From assembly GCA_039927975.1 (NCBI GenBank), contig JBDSTZ010000113.1, positions 1-7,103 on the forward strand: 7,103 nt of DNA, given 5' to 3'. The notes under the pieces are model-generated. The model saw nothing but the letters and a program-made list of their open reading frames with translations. It had not been told where the DNA came from and made no database searches. This DNA is from JBDSTZ01 sp039927975. Its GTDB lineage: Bacteria; Pseudomonadota; Gammaproteobacteria; Burkholderiales; Burkholderiaceae_D. Of this stretch, positions 1 through 6,034 are shown one piece after another. The position numbers and the translations under genes are program-made. Numbering within the stretch: position 1 is the stretch's first letter; the number at the start of each line of letters is the position of its first letter.

Positions 1-1267
1 CCGCCAGCACGCCGCCCTTGGCCGTGCCATCGAGCTTGGTGATGACCAGGCCGGAAAGGCCCAGCGCGTCGTCGAAGGCCTTGACCTGGGCCAGCGCGTT
101 CTGGCCGGTATTGCCGTCGATGACCAGCAGCACCTCGTGCGGAGCGCCCTCCATGCCCTTGCCGATCACGCGCTGGATCTTCTTCAGTTCTTCCATCAGA
201 TGCAACTGGGTCGGCAGGCGGCCGGCCGTGTCGACCATCACCACGTCCATCTTGCGTGCCTTGCCCGACTGTACCGCGTCGAAAGCGACAGCGGCCGGGT
301 CGCCCGATTCCTGGGCGATCACGGTGACGTTGTTGCGCTGGCCCCAGACCATCAACTGCTCGCGCGCGGCGGCGCGGAAGGTGTCGCCGGCGGCCAGCAG
401 CACCGACTGCTGGTACTTTTGCATGTGCTTGGCCAGCTTGCCGATGGTGGTGGTCTTGCCGGCGCCATTGACGCCGGCGATCATCATCACCAGCGGTTCG
501 TGGCGGCCCAGTTCGAGCGGCTTTTGCAGAGGGCGCAGCAGGTCGGTCATGAGGACCTTCAGGGCGCCCTTCACGGCGGCGGCGTCGAGCAGCTTTTCTT
601 CCTTGACCTTGCGGCGCAGGCCGTCGAGCAGGAACTGGGTCGCGTCCATCCCGGCGTCGGCCATCAGCAGCGCCGATTCGAGTTCCTCGTACAGGTCCTC
701 GTCGATGCGGGCGCCGACAAACAGCAGGCTCAAACTGCTTGACGTTTTCGACAGGCCGGCTTTCAGGCGCGCCATCCAGGACGATTTTTTCTCGGCCTCG
801 GTGGTGGGGCGCTCGGCCGTTTCGGGGATCAGTTCGGCCGGCGCGAACGCGGGCGCGGGGACCGATACGGGGGCGGGTGCGGGGGCTGGGACGAACGGCG
901 CGGCGGGACGCGGCGGCGTTGGCGTTGGCGCGGCCGGGGGTGTCACGCTGACCGGGGGCGCCACCGGCGCCGGCGCCACGAAGGTCGAGGTGCTGCCATA
1001 GCGGCGCGGCGGCGCGGGCGGGGCGACCGGCGTCTCGGCGCGGGGCGCTGGCGCCGGCGCAAACGGTGCGGCTGGCGCAGATGCTGGCGGCGGCGCAAAC
1101 GGCGCTGCCGGCGCAGGTGCCGGCGTTGGCACGAACGGCGCCGCTGGCGCTGGCGGCGGCACGTACGGCGCGGGTGCCGGCGGCGGCGCTAGCGGCGCGG
1201 GAGCGATCGTTTCGACGGGAGGCGGCGGCGGCGGGGCCGGGGGTTTTTTCTTGAAAAAACTAAACAT
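1..1267 (-). CDS. ftsY: FtsY, signal recognition particle receptor GTPase (3' end outside window)
   Basis: FtsY is the membrane-associated SRP receptor. It pairs with Ffh in a GTP-dependent complex that delivers ribosomes making inner-membrane proteins to the Sec translocon. From ATG at 1267 the frame is open to the window edge, giving 422 codons. Residues 1-8 (MFSFFKKK) are a short hydrophobic/basic start. Residues 9-148 are Pro/Ala-rich low complexity in place of the acidic A domain of E. coli. The N domain begins near 160. The NG GTPase motifs are all present: P-loop GVNGAGKT (265-272), DTFRAAA (295-301), DTAGR (346-350) and TKLDG (410-414). The visible part ends at GTAKGGVLA, so only the last few dozen residues, including the final G motif, should be missing. 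No good Shine-Dalgarno precedes this ATG, but the MFSFFKKKP start is typical of betaproteobacterial FtsY. The frame holds no stop in the window. Identification is secure; the exact start is less so. Confidence 0.96.
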   Translation of the reverse strand, partial: MFSFFKKKPPAPPPPPPVETIAPAPLAPPPAPAPYVPPPAPAAPFVPTPAPAPAAPFAPPPASAPAAPFAPAPAPRAETPVAPPAPPRRYGSTSTFVAPAPVAPPVSVTPPAAPTPTPPRPAAPFVPAPAPAPVSVPAPAFAPAELIPETAERPTTEAEKKSSWMARLKAGLSKTSSSLSLLFVGARIDEDLYEELESALLMADAGMDATQFLLDGLRRKVKEEKLLDAAAVKGALKVLMTDLLRPLQKPLELGRHEPLVMMIAGVNGAGKTTTIGKLAKHMQKYQQSVLLAAGDTFRAAAREQLMVWGQRNNVTVIAQESGDPAAVAFDAVQSGKARKMDVVMVDTAGRLPTQLHLMEELKKIQRVIGKGMEGAPHEVLLVIDGNTGQNALAQVKAFDDALGLSGLVITKLDGTAKGGVLA

Positions 1268-1336
1268 GGATGTGTGGTGGCGGGCGCTGCATGCACATGT
1301 CCGGCAAGCGCGGACACGATGAATTGGATGGCCGGT

Positions 1337-1345
1337 ATTTTACCA
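1337..1345 (-). promoter_or_regulatory. Candidate extended -10 promoter for ftsY
   Basis: On the minus strand this reads TGGTAAAAT, an extended -10 (TGn followed by a 5/6 match to TATAAT). It lies about 70 nt before the ftsY ATG, inside the 109-nt gap after the MerR-family gene. No convincing -35 is seen 16-18 bp upstream, which an extended -10 may tolerate. It would give a leader of roughly 60 nt. No terminator is visible between the two genes, so read-through from the upstream regulator is also possible. Confidence 0.35.
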
Positions 1346-1376
1346 GAGCAGGGCCGCCGCACCCGACTCATGCTGC

Positions 1377-2318
1377 CTAAACAACAACGCTTTCCTGCCT
1401 GGCGCGCCAGCGCGCGACCGCATCGGCGATGTCGCCGAGGTCGAGCACCACGTCGTTGCCCAGGTGGCGCCGCACCAGCATGGCGCCGGTCCCGCCGGCC
1501 CACAGGTCGACCTGGGCGTCGAGCCGGCCGCGCAGGTCGGTCAGGTTGTCGAGCGTCGCGCGGCTCGACGACACCCCCGAGAACGACAGCGCGACGATAT
1601 CGATGCGCTGGGCGCGGGCGGCGGCGACGATTTCCTGCAGCGGCGTCTGGACCCCCAGCGAGATGCAATGCGCACCTTCGAGCGAGAGCAGGGCTTCGGC
1701 CATCAGCAAGCCGAGGCCGTGGCGCTCCTGCGGCACGGTCGTCAGCAGCACGCGCGGACTGGCCAGCGCATGGTCGGCCTGCTGGGTGGCGGCGCCGATG
1801 GCCTGGCGCATCACCCCTTGCAGCATATCCGAATACAGGTGTTCCTCGAACACGGCCAGCTGGCCGGCCGCCCAGGCGTCGCCAACCACGGTCGTCAGCG
1901 GCGCCACCAGTTCGGTCACCCAGCGCCGCAGGCCCATCGCCAGCATGGCCTGGTGCAGTTGCTGGCGCAGTTCGGCCATCCGGTGCTGCTGGAGCAAGCC
2001 GATACAGGCCGCCAGTTGCGGATCGTCGGCGCCGCGCGCCGGCGTTGCGCCGCCCGCCTTGGCGCCGAGCGCGCTGAGCGCCTCGAGTCCGAGCGCGACC
2101 ACCTTGCCCGGCCGGTAACCCTGGTCGAGCAGGCGCTTGATCTGCACCAGCCGCAGCACCTGCTCGGGCGGGTAGATGCGCTCGCCGTTGCCATCGCGGG
2201 CCGGCTGCGGAAAGCCGTAGCGCCGCTCCCACACCCGCAGCGTTTCCTTGGCCACGCCGACGTCGCGCTCGACCTCGCTGATCGTGCTGAAAACGGCTGG
2301 GGGACTGGCGGTGGTCAT
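1377..2318 (-). CDS. MerR-family regulator with B12-binding domain, CarH/LitR-type putative photoreceptor
   Basis: Predicted 313-aa DNA-binding light sensor. Residues about 10-80 are a MerR winged helix (TISEVERDVGVAKETLRVWERRYGF, then a wing ending GNGERIYPPEQV). Residues about 100-180 form a helical cap with W149-x9-E159-H160, the Wx9EH motif of CarH. Residues about 187-310 are a B12-type Rossmann fold with E198-x-H200-x-x-G203, then 41 residues, S245, and after another 27 residues following S247 the G275-G276 pair. In CarH/LitR these two histidines are the upper and lower cobalt ligands. In the dark, AdoCbl favours a DNA-bound tetramer; light breaks the Co-C bond and releases DNA. ATG at 2318 is preceded by AAGGA about 10 nt upstream and puts the helix-turn-helix at the usual place. 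The gene is divergent from the lipid operon, the classic arrangement for a local repressor. Family is clear; the light response is inferred from the ligands. No cobalamin or photolyase gene is seen here. Confidence 0.93.
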   Translation of the reverse strand: MTTASPPAVFSTISEVERDVGVAKETLRVWERRYGFPQPARDGNGERIYPPEQVLRLVQIKRLLDQGYRPGKVVALGLEALSALGAKAGGATPARGADDPQLAACIGLLQQHRMAELRQQLHQAMLAMGLRRWVTELVAPLTTVVGDAWAAGQLAVFEEHLYSDMLQGVMRQAIGAATQQADHALASPRVLLTTVPQERHGLGLLMAEALLSLEGAHCISLGVQTPLQEIVAAARAQRIDIVALSFSGVSSSRATLDNLTDLRGRLDAQVDLWAGGTGAMLVRRHLGNDVVLDLGDIADAVARWRARQESVVV

Positions 2319-2346
2319 CGATGCGTCTTTCCTTGATTGTTCACAA

Positions 2347-2361
2347 TCTGTTCAGGACAGC
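2347..2361. promoter_or_regulatory. Imperfect palindrome, candidate operator at the regulator gene
   Basis: TCTGTTCAGGACAGC is centred on A2354. The arms CTGTTC and GGACAG pair except at one position. It shares TGTYCAGGACA with the perfect palindrome at 2664-2678 (11 of 15 positions identical overall). It lies 28 nt before the regulator ATG, downstream of the predicted -10, where a bound repressor would block its own transcription. Autoregulation is inferred. Confidence 0.45.
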
Positions 2362-2382
2362 GGCCCGTTACTGCCGTACCGC

Positions 2383-2412
2383 ATTGTACCGCCGACGGCG
2401 GGGCATGAACAA
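2383..2412 (-). promoter_or_regulatory. Candidate sigma-70 promoter of the MerR-family gene
   Basis: On the minus strand a -35-like TTGTTC (2412-2407) and a -10 TACAAT (2388-2383, 5/6 match) are separated by 18 bp. A start near 2376 would give a leader of about 57 nt. The spacer holds a perfect dyad, CCGCCG-A-CGGCGG (2389-2401). MerR-class regulators often bind dyads in long spacers, but this one is GC-only and could be chance. Confidence 0.4.
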
Positions 2413-2539
2413 ACAGTACGACCATTGCCGTAAATACATCCCGCGACCCGCATCGAAAAGTTTCTCAAAATAATTTCTGTTTCCATGAATCCAAGCCGCT
2501 CATGCCTGCGTATATCGATGGGCGGGGCGTTCAGCTGGC

Positions 2540-2602
2540 TTTGACCAACGGAAACAGGCCTTGACCCAGGCCCGCCCCGGCGTTGACCCAGCCTTGACCC
2601 GG
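2540..2602 (+). repeat. TTGACC direct repeats, partly in 11-bp register
   Basis: TTGACC occurs at 2541, 2561, 2583 and 2594, followed by TTGACA at 2622. Two 11-mers, CGTTGACCCAG (2581-2591) and CCTTGACCCGG (2592-2602), abut exactly head to tail, and CCTTGACCCAG (2559-2569) sits one empty 11-bp slot upstream. The 2541 copy is out of register. All are on the same strand, upstream of the candidate lipid-operon promoter. CarH-class regulators are known to contact tandem 11-bp direct repeats near the -35, so this is a plausible operator. Binding is inferred. Confidence 0.4.
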
Positions 2603-2621
2603 GAAACTTGGCTTTACACAT

Positions 2622-2650
2622 TTGACAATCAGAAGTGTTTCCCCGAGTAT
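2622..2650 (+). promoter_or_regulatory. Candidate promoter of the lipid operon
   Basis: A perfect -35 TTGACA (2622-2627) is followed after 17 bp by GAGTAT (2645-2650), only a 3/6 match to TATAAT. A weak -10 with a strong -35 fits a regulated promoter. The nearby TATATC (2653-2658) is too far from this -35 to be its partner. No R. sphaeroides-type sigma-E (ChrR-controlled) promoter pattern was recognised. The start point would fall near 2657, just before the palindrome at 2664-2678. Confidence 0.4.
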
Positions 2651-2663
2651 CGTATATCCAAAG

Positions 2664-2678
2664 TTTGTCCAGGACAAA
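2664..2678. promoter_or_regulatory. Perfect 7+1+7 palindrome, candidate operator of the lipid operon
   Basis: TTTGTCC-A-GGACAAA is a perfect inverted repeat centred on A2671. It ends 19 nt before the oxidoreductase ATG and lies at or just after the predicted transcription start. A related copy sits before the divergent regulator gene, which makes it a good candidate site for that regulator or another local repressor. The arms are too close together to form a normal RNA hairpin loop, favouring a protein-binding site. Confidence 0.5.
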
Positions 2679-2697
2679 TATAGCGCATGAGGAACAT

Positions 2698-3996
2698 ATG
2701 AAGATAGCTGTAGTGGGAGCGGGCATTGCCGGTCTGTCGTGCGCTTACCGTCTGGTGCAGGCCGGCGCCGCCGTCAGCCTGTTCGAGGCCGGCGATTATT
2801 TCGGTGGCCACAGCAACACCGTTGACGTCACCGTCGACGGCCGCCGCTTCGGTGTCGACACCGGTTTCCTGGTCTTCAATGAGCGCACCTACCCGAACCT
2901 GATCGCCCTGTTCGCCGAACTCGGCGTCGAGGACGCGCCCAGCGACATGTCGTTTTCGGTCCGTCTGCCGCGCTCCTCGGCGCCCGGCGCCGCCACCCTC
3001 GAATGGGCCGGCAGCAATCTCGACACCGTGTTCGCCCAGCGCGCCAACCTGCTCGATCCGCGCTTCCTGCGCATGCTGCGCGAGATCCTGCGCTTCAACC
3101 GCGAAGCCGGCGCGCTGGCCGCCAGCGGCCTGATGCCGCAGCAATCGCTCGGCCGCTTCCTCGACGAGCGCGGTTTCAGCGCGCAGTTCCGCGCCTGGTA
3201 CCTGCTGCCGATGGCGGCTTGCATCTGGTCTTGCCCGTCCGAGCAGATGCTGGCGTTTCCGCTGTCGACCTTCATCCGCTTCTGCCACAACCACGGCCTG
3301 CTGCAGGTGAGCGACCGGCCGCAATGGCGCACCGTCAAGGGCGGTTCGCGCCAGTACGTCGAGCGCCTGCTGGCCGCCATTCCCGACCGTCGGCTTTGCT
3401 CGCCGGTGCAGGCGGTCAGCCGCAGCCGCACACGCACCGGCCGCCCGGTGCTGCTGCGCACCGCCGCCGGCGTCGAACAGTTCGACCACGTCGTGCTGGC
3501 CTGCCACAGCGACCAGGCCGCCGCACTGCTGGGCGACGCCCGCGAGGACGAGCGCGCCGTGCTGGGCGCGATCCGCTACCAGCCCAACCGCGCGGTGCTG
3601 CACACCGACGCCAGCTGCCTGCCGGCCCGCCGCAAGGCCTGGTCGGCCTGGAATTACCAGAGCACCGCCTCGGCCACGCCGCAAGTGTGCGTCCACTACC
3701 TGCTCAACATGCTGCAGCCGCTGCCGGTCGACACCCCTGTGATCGTCTCGCTCAACCCGATCGACCAACCCGATCCGGCCACCGTGCTGGGCGAATTCGA
3801 CTACGCCCATCCGGTGTTCGACCAGCACGCGGTGCGTGCGCAGGCGGCGCTGGCCGGCGTGCAGGGCCGCCAGAACACCTGGTTCGCCGGCGTCTGGACC
3901 GGCTACGGCTTTCACGAGGACGGCCTCAAGTCCGGCCTGTCGGTGGCCGCCGCCCTGCAGCGTGTGATGGAAATGGCGCGCCATGCGGCCGCTTGA
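2698..3996 (+). CDS. FAD-dependent amine-oxidase-type oxidoreductase (COG2907-like), lipid-modification operon
   Basis: Predicted 432-aa flavoprotein. The N-terminal Rossmann motif is GAGIAG (G7, G9, G12), with E30 at the end of the second strand to hold the FAD ribose and GGHSNT (36-41) after it. A C-terminal FAD-contact segment, TWFAGVWTGYGFHEDGLKSG (394-413), closes the fold. This is the architecture of the flavin amine oxidase/phytoene desaturase superfamily, in the branch usually found beside DUF1365 and Cfa-family genes. The likely role is oxidising or desaturating an acyl chain modified by the downstream methyltransferase, as reported for UfaD in furan fatty acid synthesis; the true substrate is unknown. 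The ATG at 2698 is chosen because GAGGA (2689-2693) lies 4 nt upstream and the Rossmann fold starts at residue 3. An in-frame ATG at 2635 would add 21 residues over the palindrome and is unlikely. First gene of the operon; its end overlaps the next gene by 14 nt. Confidence 0.93.
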   Translation: MKIAVVGAGIAGLSCAYRLVQAGAAVSLFEAGDYFGGHSNTVDVTVDGRRFGVDTGFLVFNERTYPNLIALFAELGVEDAPSDMSFSVRLPRSSAPGAATLEWAGSNLDTVFAQRANLLDPRFLRMLREILRFNREAGALAASGLMPQQSLGRFLDERGFSAQFRAWYLLPMAACIWSCPSEQMLAFPLSTFIRFCHNHGLLQVSDRPQWRTVKGGSRQYVERLLAAIPDRRLCSPVQAVSRSRTRTGRPVLLRTAAGVEQFDHVVLACHSDQAAALLGDAREDERAVLGAIRYQPNRAVLHTDASCLPARRKAWSAWNYQSTASATPQVCVHYLLNMLQPLPVDTPVIVSLNPIDQPDPATVLGEFDYAHPVFDQHAVRAQAALAGVQGRQNTWFAGVWTGYGFHEDGLKSGLSVAAALQRVMEMARHAAA

Positions 3997-4801
3997 ACAC
4001 GGGACCGCCGCCGCGCCGCAGCTGTGCGTCGGCGACCTGCGCCACGCCCGCCTGCGCCCGGCGCCGCACGCCTTTGCCTACCCGGCCTACTACCTGCGCC
4101 TGCCGCTGCGCGCGCTCGGCGAGGCCGGCTTCGGCTGCGCGCTGTTCTCGCGCAACCGCTTCAACCTGCTGTCGTTCCGTGACCGCGACCATGGCGACGG
4201 CCACCAGACCCTGGTCGACTGGATCGACGCCCTTCTCAAGGCCGAAGGCGTGACCGGCGCCGACGGCGAAGTCTGGCTGCAGACCATGCCGCGCGTGCTC
4301 GGCTTCGTCTTCAATCCGGTCTCGTTCTGGTTTTGCCACAGCGCCGGCGGCGGCTTGCGTGCGGTGCTGTGCGATGTCCGCAACACCTTCGGCGAACGCC
4401 ATCTGTACCTGCTCGACACCGGCTGGGAAATCGACAACGGCGAGGAACTCTCGGCCCGCAAGGTCTTCCACGTCTCGCCCTTCCTGCGCGTCGAAGGACG
4501 CTACCGCTTTCGCTTTACCCGCCTGCTGCGCATGAAGGGCGCGGGCGCCGCTGCGGCCGCAGCGGAACACACGCTCGCCCGCGTCGACTACGACGACGAG
4601 GCCGGGCCGGTGCTGCGTACCAGCCTGTCCGGCACGGCCAGGCCGCTCACCAGCGCCGCCGTCGCCGCCGTGTTCTTCAAGATCCCCCTGATGACGCTGG
4701 CCGTGGTCGTCCGCATTCATTTACAGGCGCTGCGCTTGTGGCGCAAGCGCGTGCCGTTCACGGCCAAACCGCCGCCACCCACCACCAAGGTGACAAGATG
4801 A
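3983..4801 (+). CDS. DUF1365 family protein (COG3496-like), function unknown
   Basis: Predicted 272-aa protein with the conserved blocks of DUF1365: HARLRPAPHAFAYPAYYLRL (21-40), NRFNLLSFRDRDHGDG (58-73), RVLGFVFNPVSFWFC (104-118), NTFGERHLY (134-142) and KVFHVSPF (160-167). The C-terminus has a hydrophobic or amphipathic stretch (about 222-250) followed by basic residues, suggesting attachment to the inner face of the membrane; no signal peptide is seen. No reaction is established for the family, but it regularly lies between an FAD oxidoreductase and a Cfa-family gene, as here, which points to phospholipid acyl-chain modification. ATG at 3983 overlaps the preceding gene by 14 nt; there is no strong Shine-Dalgarno, so translation probably depends on coupling. 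The stop shares ATGA with the next gene. Residues 185-194 are an Ala-rich run that may vary between strains. Confidence 0.92.
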   Translation: MRPLEHGTAAAPQLCVGDLRHARLRPAPHAFAYPAYYLRLPLRALGEAGFGCALFSRNRFNLLSFRDRDHGDGHQTLVDWIDALLKAEGVTGADGEVWLQTMPRVLGFVFNPVSFWFCHSAGGGLRAVLCDVRNTFGERHLYLLDTGWEIDNGEELSARKVFHVSPFLRVEGRYRFRFTRLLRMKGAGAAAAAAEHTLARVDYDDEAGPVLRTSLSGTARPLTSAAVAAVFFKIPLMTLAVVVRIHLQALRLWRKRVPFTAKPPPPTTKVTR

Positions 4802-6030
4802 GCTCCGAATCCCTGTCCTCGCTGGCCCCGCTGGCCGCCGCCACCCGTGGCGCGCTTCCCGTGCCCGCCGCCGCCAAGGTCGGCATCGCCCTGCTGGCGC
4901 GCCTGCGCCACGGCGCCCTGCTGCTCAAGACCCCGGACGGCGCCTGCCGCCTGTTCGGCGACGCCTCGCCGCCGGTCACGCTCGAACTCGACAACTGGAA
5001 CATGTTTGGCGCGGCCCTGCGCGCCGGCGACATCGGCTTTGCCGAGTCCTACATCGACGGCGACTGGCGCACCGACAACCTGACCGCGCTGCTGGGGATC
5101 CTGGTCGCCAACCGCGCGCAGATCGAGTCGGCCGTCTACGGCAGCTGGTGGGGCAGCCTGGTCTACCGGGTCAAGCATCTGCTCAACCGCAACAGCAAGG
5201 CCGGCAGCCGCCGCAACATCCACGCCCATTACGACATCGGCAACGAGTTTTACCGCTTGTGGCTCGATCCTTCGATGACCTATTCGAGCGCGCTGTTTAG
5301 CGAGGAAGCCGGCGCCGACCTGTCGCTGGCGCAGCAAGCCAAGTACCGCCGCATCCTCGGCCAGCTGCAACTGGCGCCCGGCGCCAGCGTGCTCGAAATA
5401 GGCTGCGGCTGGGGCGGATTCGCCGAACTGGCCGCGCGCGAAGCCGGCGCCAGAGTCACCGGCCTGACGCTGTCGACCGAGCAGCTGGCCTACGCCGGGC
5501 AACGTCTGGCCGACGCCGGTCTGGCCGGCCAGGCCGACCTGCGCCTGTGCGACTACCGCGACTGCGCCGGCCAGTACGACGCCATCGCCTCGATCGAGAT
5601 GTTCGAGGCGGTCGGCGAAGCCTACTGGCCAAGCTACTTCGCCTGCATCGCCCGCAACCTGAAGCCGGGCGGGCGCGCCTGCGTGCAGACCATCGTCATC
5701 GCCGACGAGCTGTTCGAGCGCTATCGCAAGGGCACCGACTTCATCCAGCAATTCATCTTCCCCGGCGGGATGCTGCCGTCCCCCGCCATATTCGCCCGCC
5801 TGGCCGAACAGCACGGCCTGCGCGTGGCCGACCGCTTCGGCTTCGGCATCGATTACGCCGACACCCTGCGCGCCTGGCGCCGCGCCTTCCACGCCCGTCT
5901 GGACGAGGTGCGGGCCCAGGGTTTCGACGAGCGCTTCATCCGCACCTGGGAGTTCTACCTGTGCTATTGCGAGGCCGCCTTCCGTGGTCATAACACCAGC
6001 GTGATGCACTTCACCCTGGTCAAGGAGTGA
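4798..6030 (+). CDS. Cyclopropane-fatty-acyl-phospholipid synthase family SAM methyltransferase
   Basis: Predicted 410-aa enzyme. Cfa proteins transfer a one-carbon unit from S-adenosylmethionine to a double bond of a phospholipid acyl chain at the membrane. An N-terminal domain (about 25-135) precedes HYDIGNEFYRLWLDPSMTYS (144-163). The SAM site VLEIGCGWGGFAE is at 198-210, IEMFEAVG at 266-273 (E270 fits the E. coli bicarbonate-binding Glu), FIFPGGMLPS at 319-328 and GIDYADTL at 350-357 (Y353 fits the active-site Tyr). Two expected residues differ: the YSCA cysteine is S164, and the His of E. coli LLHTI is Q297 in CVQTI. Glutamine is, from memory, also found there in plant Cfa-family enzymes, so activity is not excluded, but the product could be a methylated unsaturated chain (UfaM-like) rather than a cyclopropane. 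AAGGTGA (4787-4793) precedes ATG 4798, which overlaps the DUF1365 stop. The family is certain, the exact product is not. Confidence 0.95.
   Translation: MSSESLSSLAPLAAATRGALPVPAAAKVGIALLARLRHGALLLKTPDGACRLFGDASPPVTLELDNWNMFGAALRAGDIGFAESYIDGDWRTDNLTALLGILVANRAQIESAVYGSWWGSLVYRVKHLLNRNSKAGSRRNIHAHYDIGNEFYRLWLDPSMTYSSALFSEEAGADLSLAQQAKYRRILGQLQLAPGASVLEIGCGWGGFAELAAREAGARVTGLTLSTEQLAYAGQRLADAGLAGQADLRLCDYRDCAGQYDAIASIEMFEAVGEAYWPSYFACIARNLKPGGRACVQTIVIADELFERYRKGTDFIQQFIFPGGMLPSPAIFARLAEQHGLRVADRFGFGIDYADTLRAWRRAFHARLDEVRAQGFDERFIRTWEFYLCYCEAAFRGHNTSVMHFTLVKE
6022..6027 (+). promoter_or_regulatory. Ribosome binding site that decides a GTG start
   Basis: AAGGAG lies inside the last codons of the methyltransferase gene, 7 nt before GTG 6035. 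It is the best Shine-Dalgarno in the operon. It supports GTG as the true start and predicts coupling between termination at 6030 and initiation four bases later. Confidence 0.7.
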
Positions 6031-6034
6031 GGCG

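Larger units (their letters stand above)
2319..2697. other. Divergent regulatory region between regulator and lipid operon
   Basis: This 379-nt stretch separates the two divergent start codons. It is visibly richer in A/T than the flanking genes, especially 2405-2500 and 2605-2700. Open frames through it, including a 124-codon minus frame and an upstream extension of the oxidoreductase frame, have no recognisable protein signature. It holds candidate promoters for both directions, two related palindromes each close to a start codon, a GC-rich dyad in the regulator promoter, and repeated TTGACC elements between about 2540 and 2602. No tRNA or small-RNA terminator was noticed. Confidence 0.8.

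Noticed and set aside
18..1001. Long plus-strand open frames over 18-1254
   Set aside because: They are antisense to ftsY, whose minus frame carries all expected GTPase motifs. The plus-strand translations are Ser/Arg- or Gly/Ala-rich with no family signature.
1298..1316. Short inverted repeat TGTCCG-N7-CGGACA before ftsY
   Set aside because: A 6-bp stem with no U-run is not a convincing terminator, and its half-site spacing differs from the two operator-like palindromes.
2635..2697. Upstream in-frame ATG extending the oxidoreductase by 21 residues
   Set aside because: The extension would run through the -10 and palindrome, and the FAD-binding fold begins directly after ATG 2698, which has its own GAGGA.
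2352..2726. 124-codon minus-strand frame in the divergent region
   Set aside because: It lacks a recognisable domain, overlaps both candidate promoters and the oxidoreductase start, and has no coding-like third-position GC bias.
2629..3984. 451-codon minus-strand frame over the oxidoreductase
   Set aside because: It is a shadow from GC-rich codons. The plus strand has a Rossmann motif, a Shine-Dalgarno and operon spacing.
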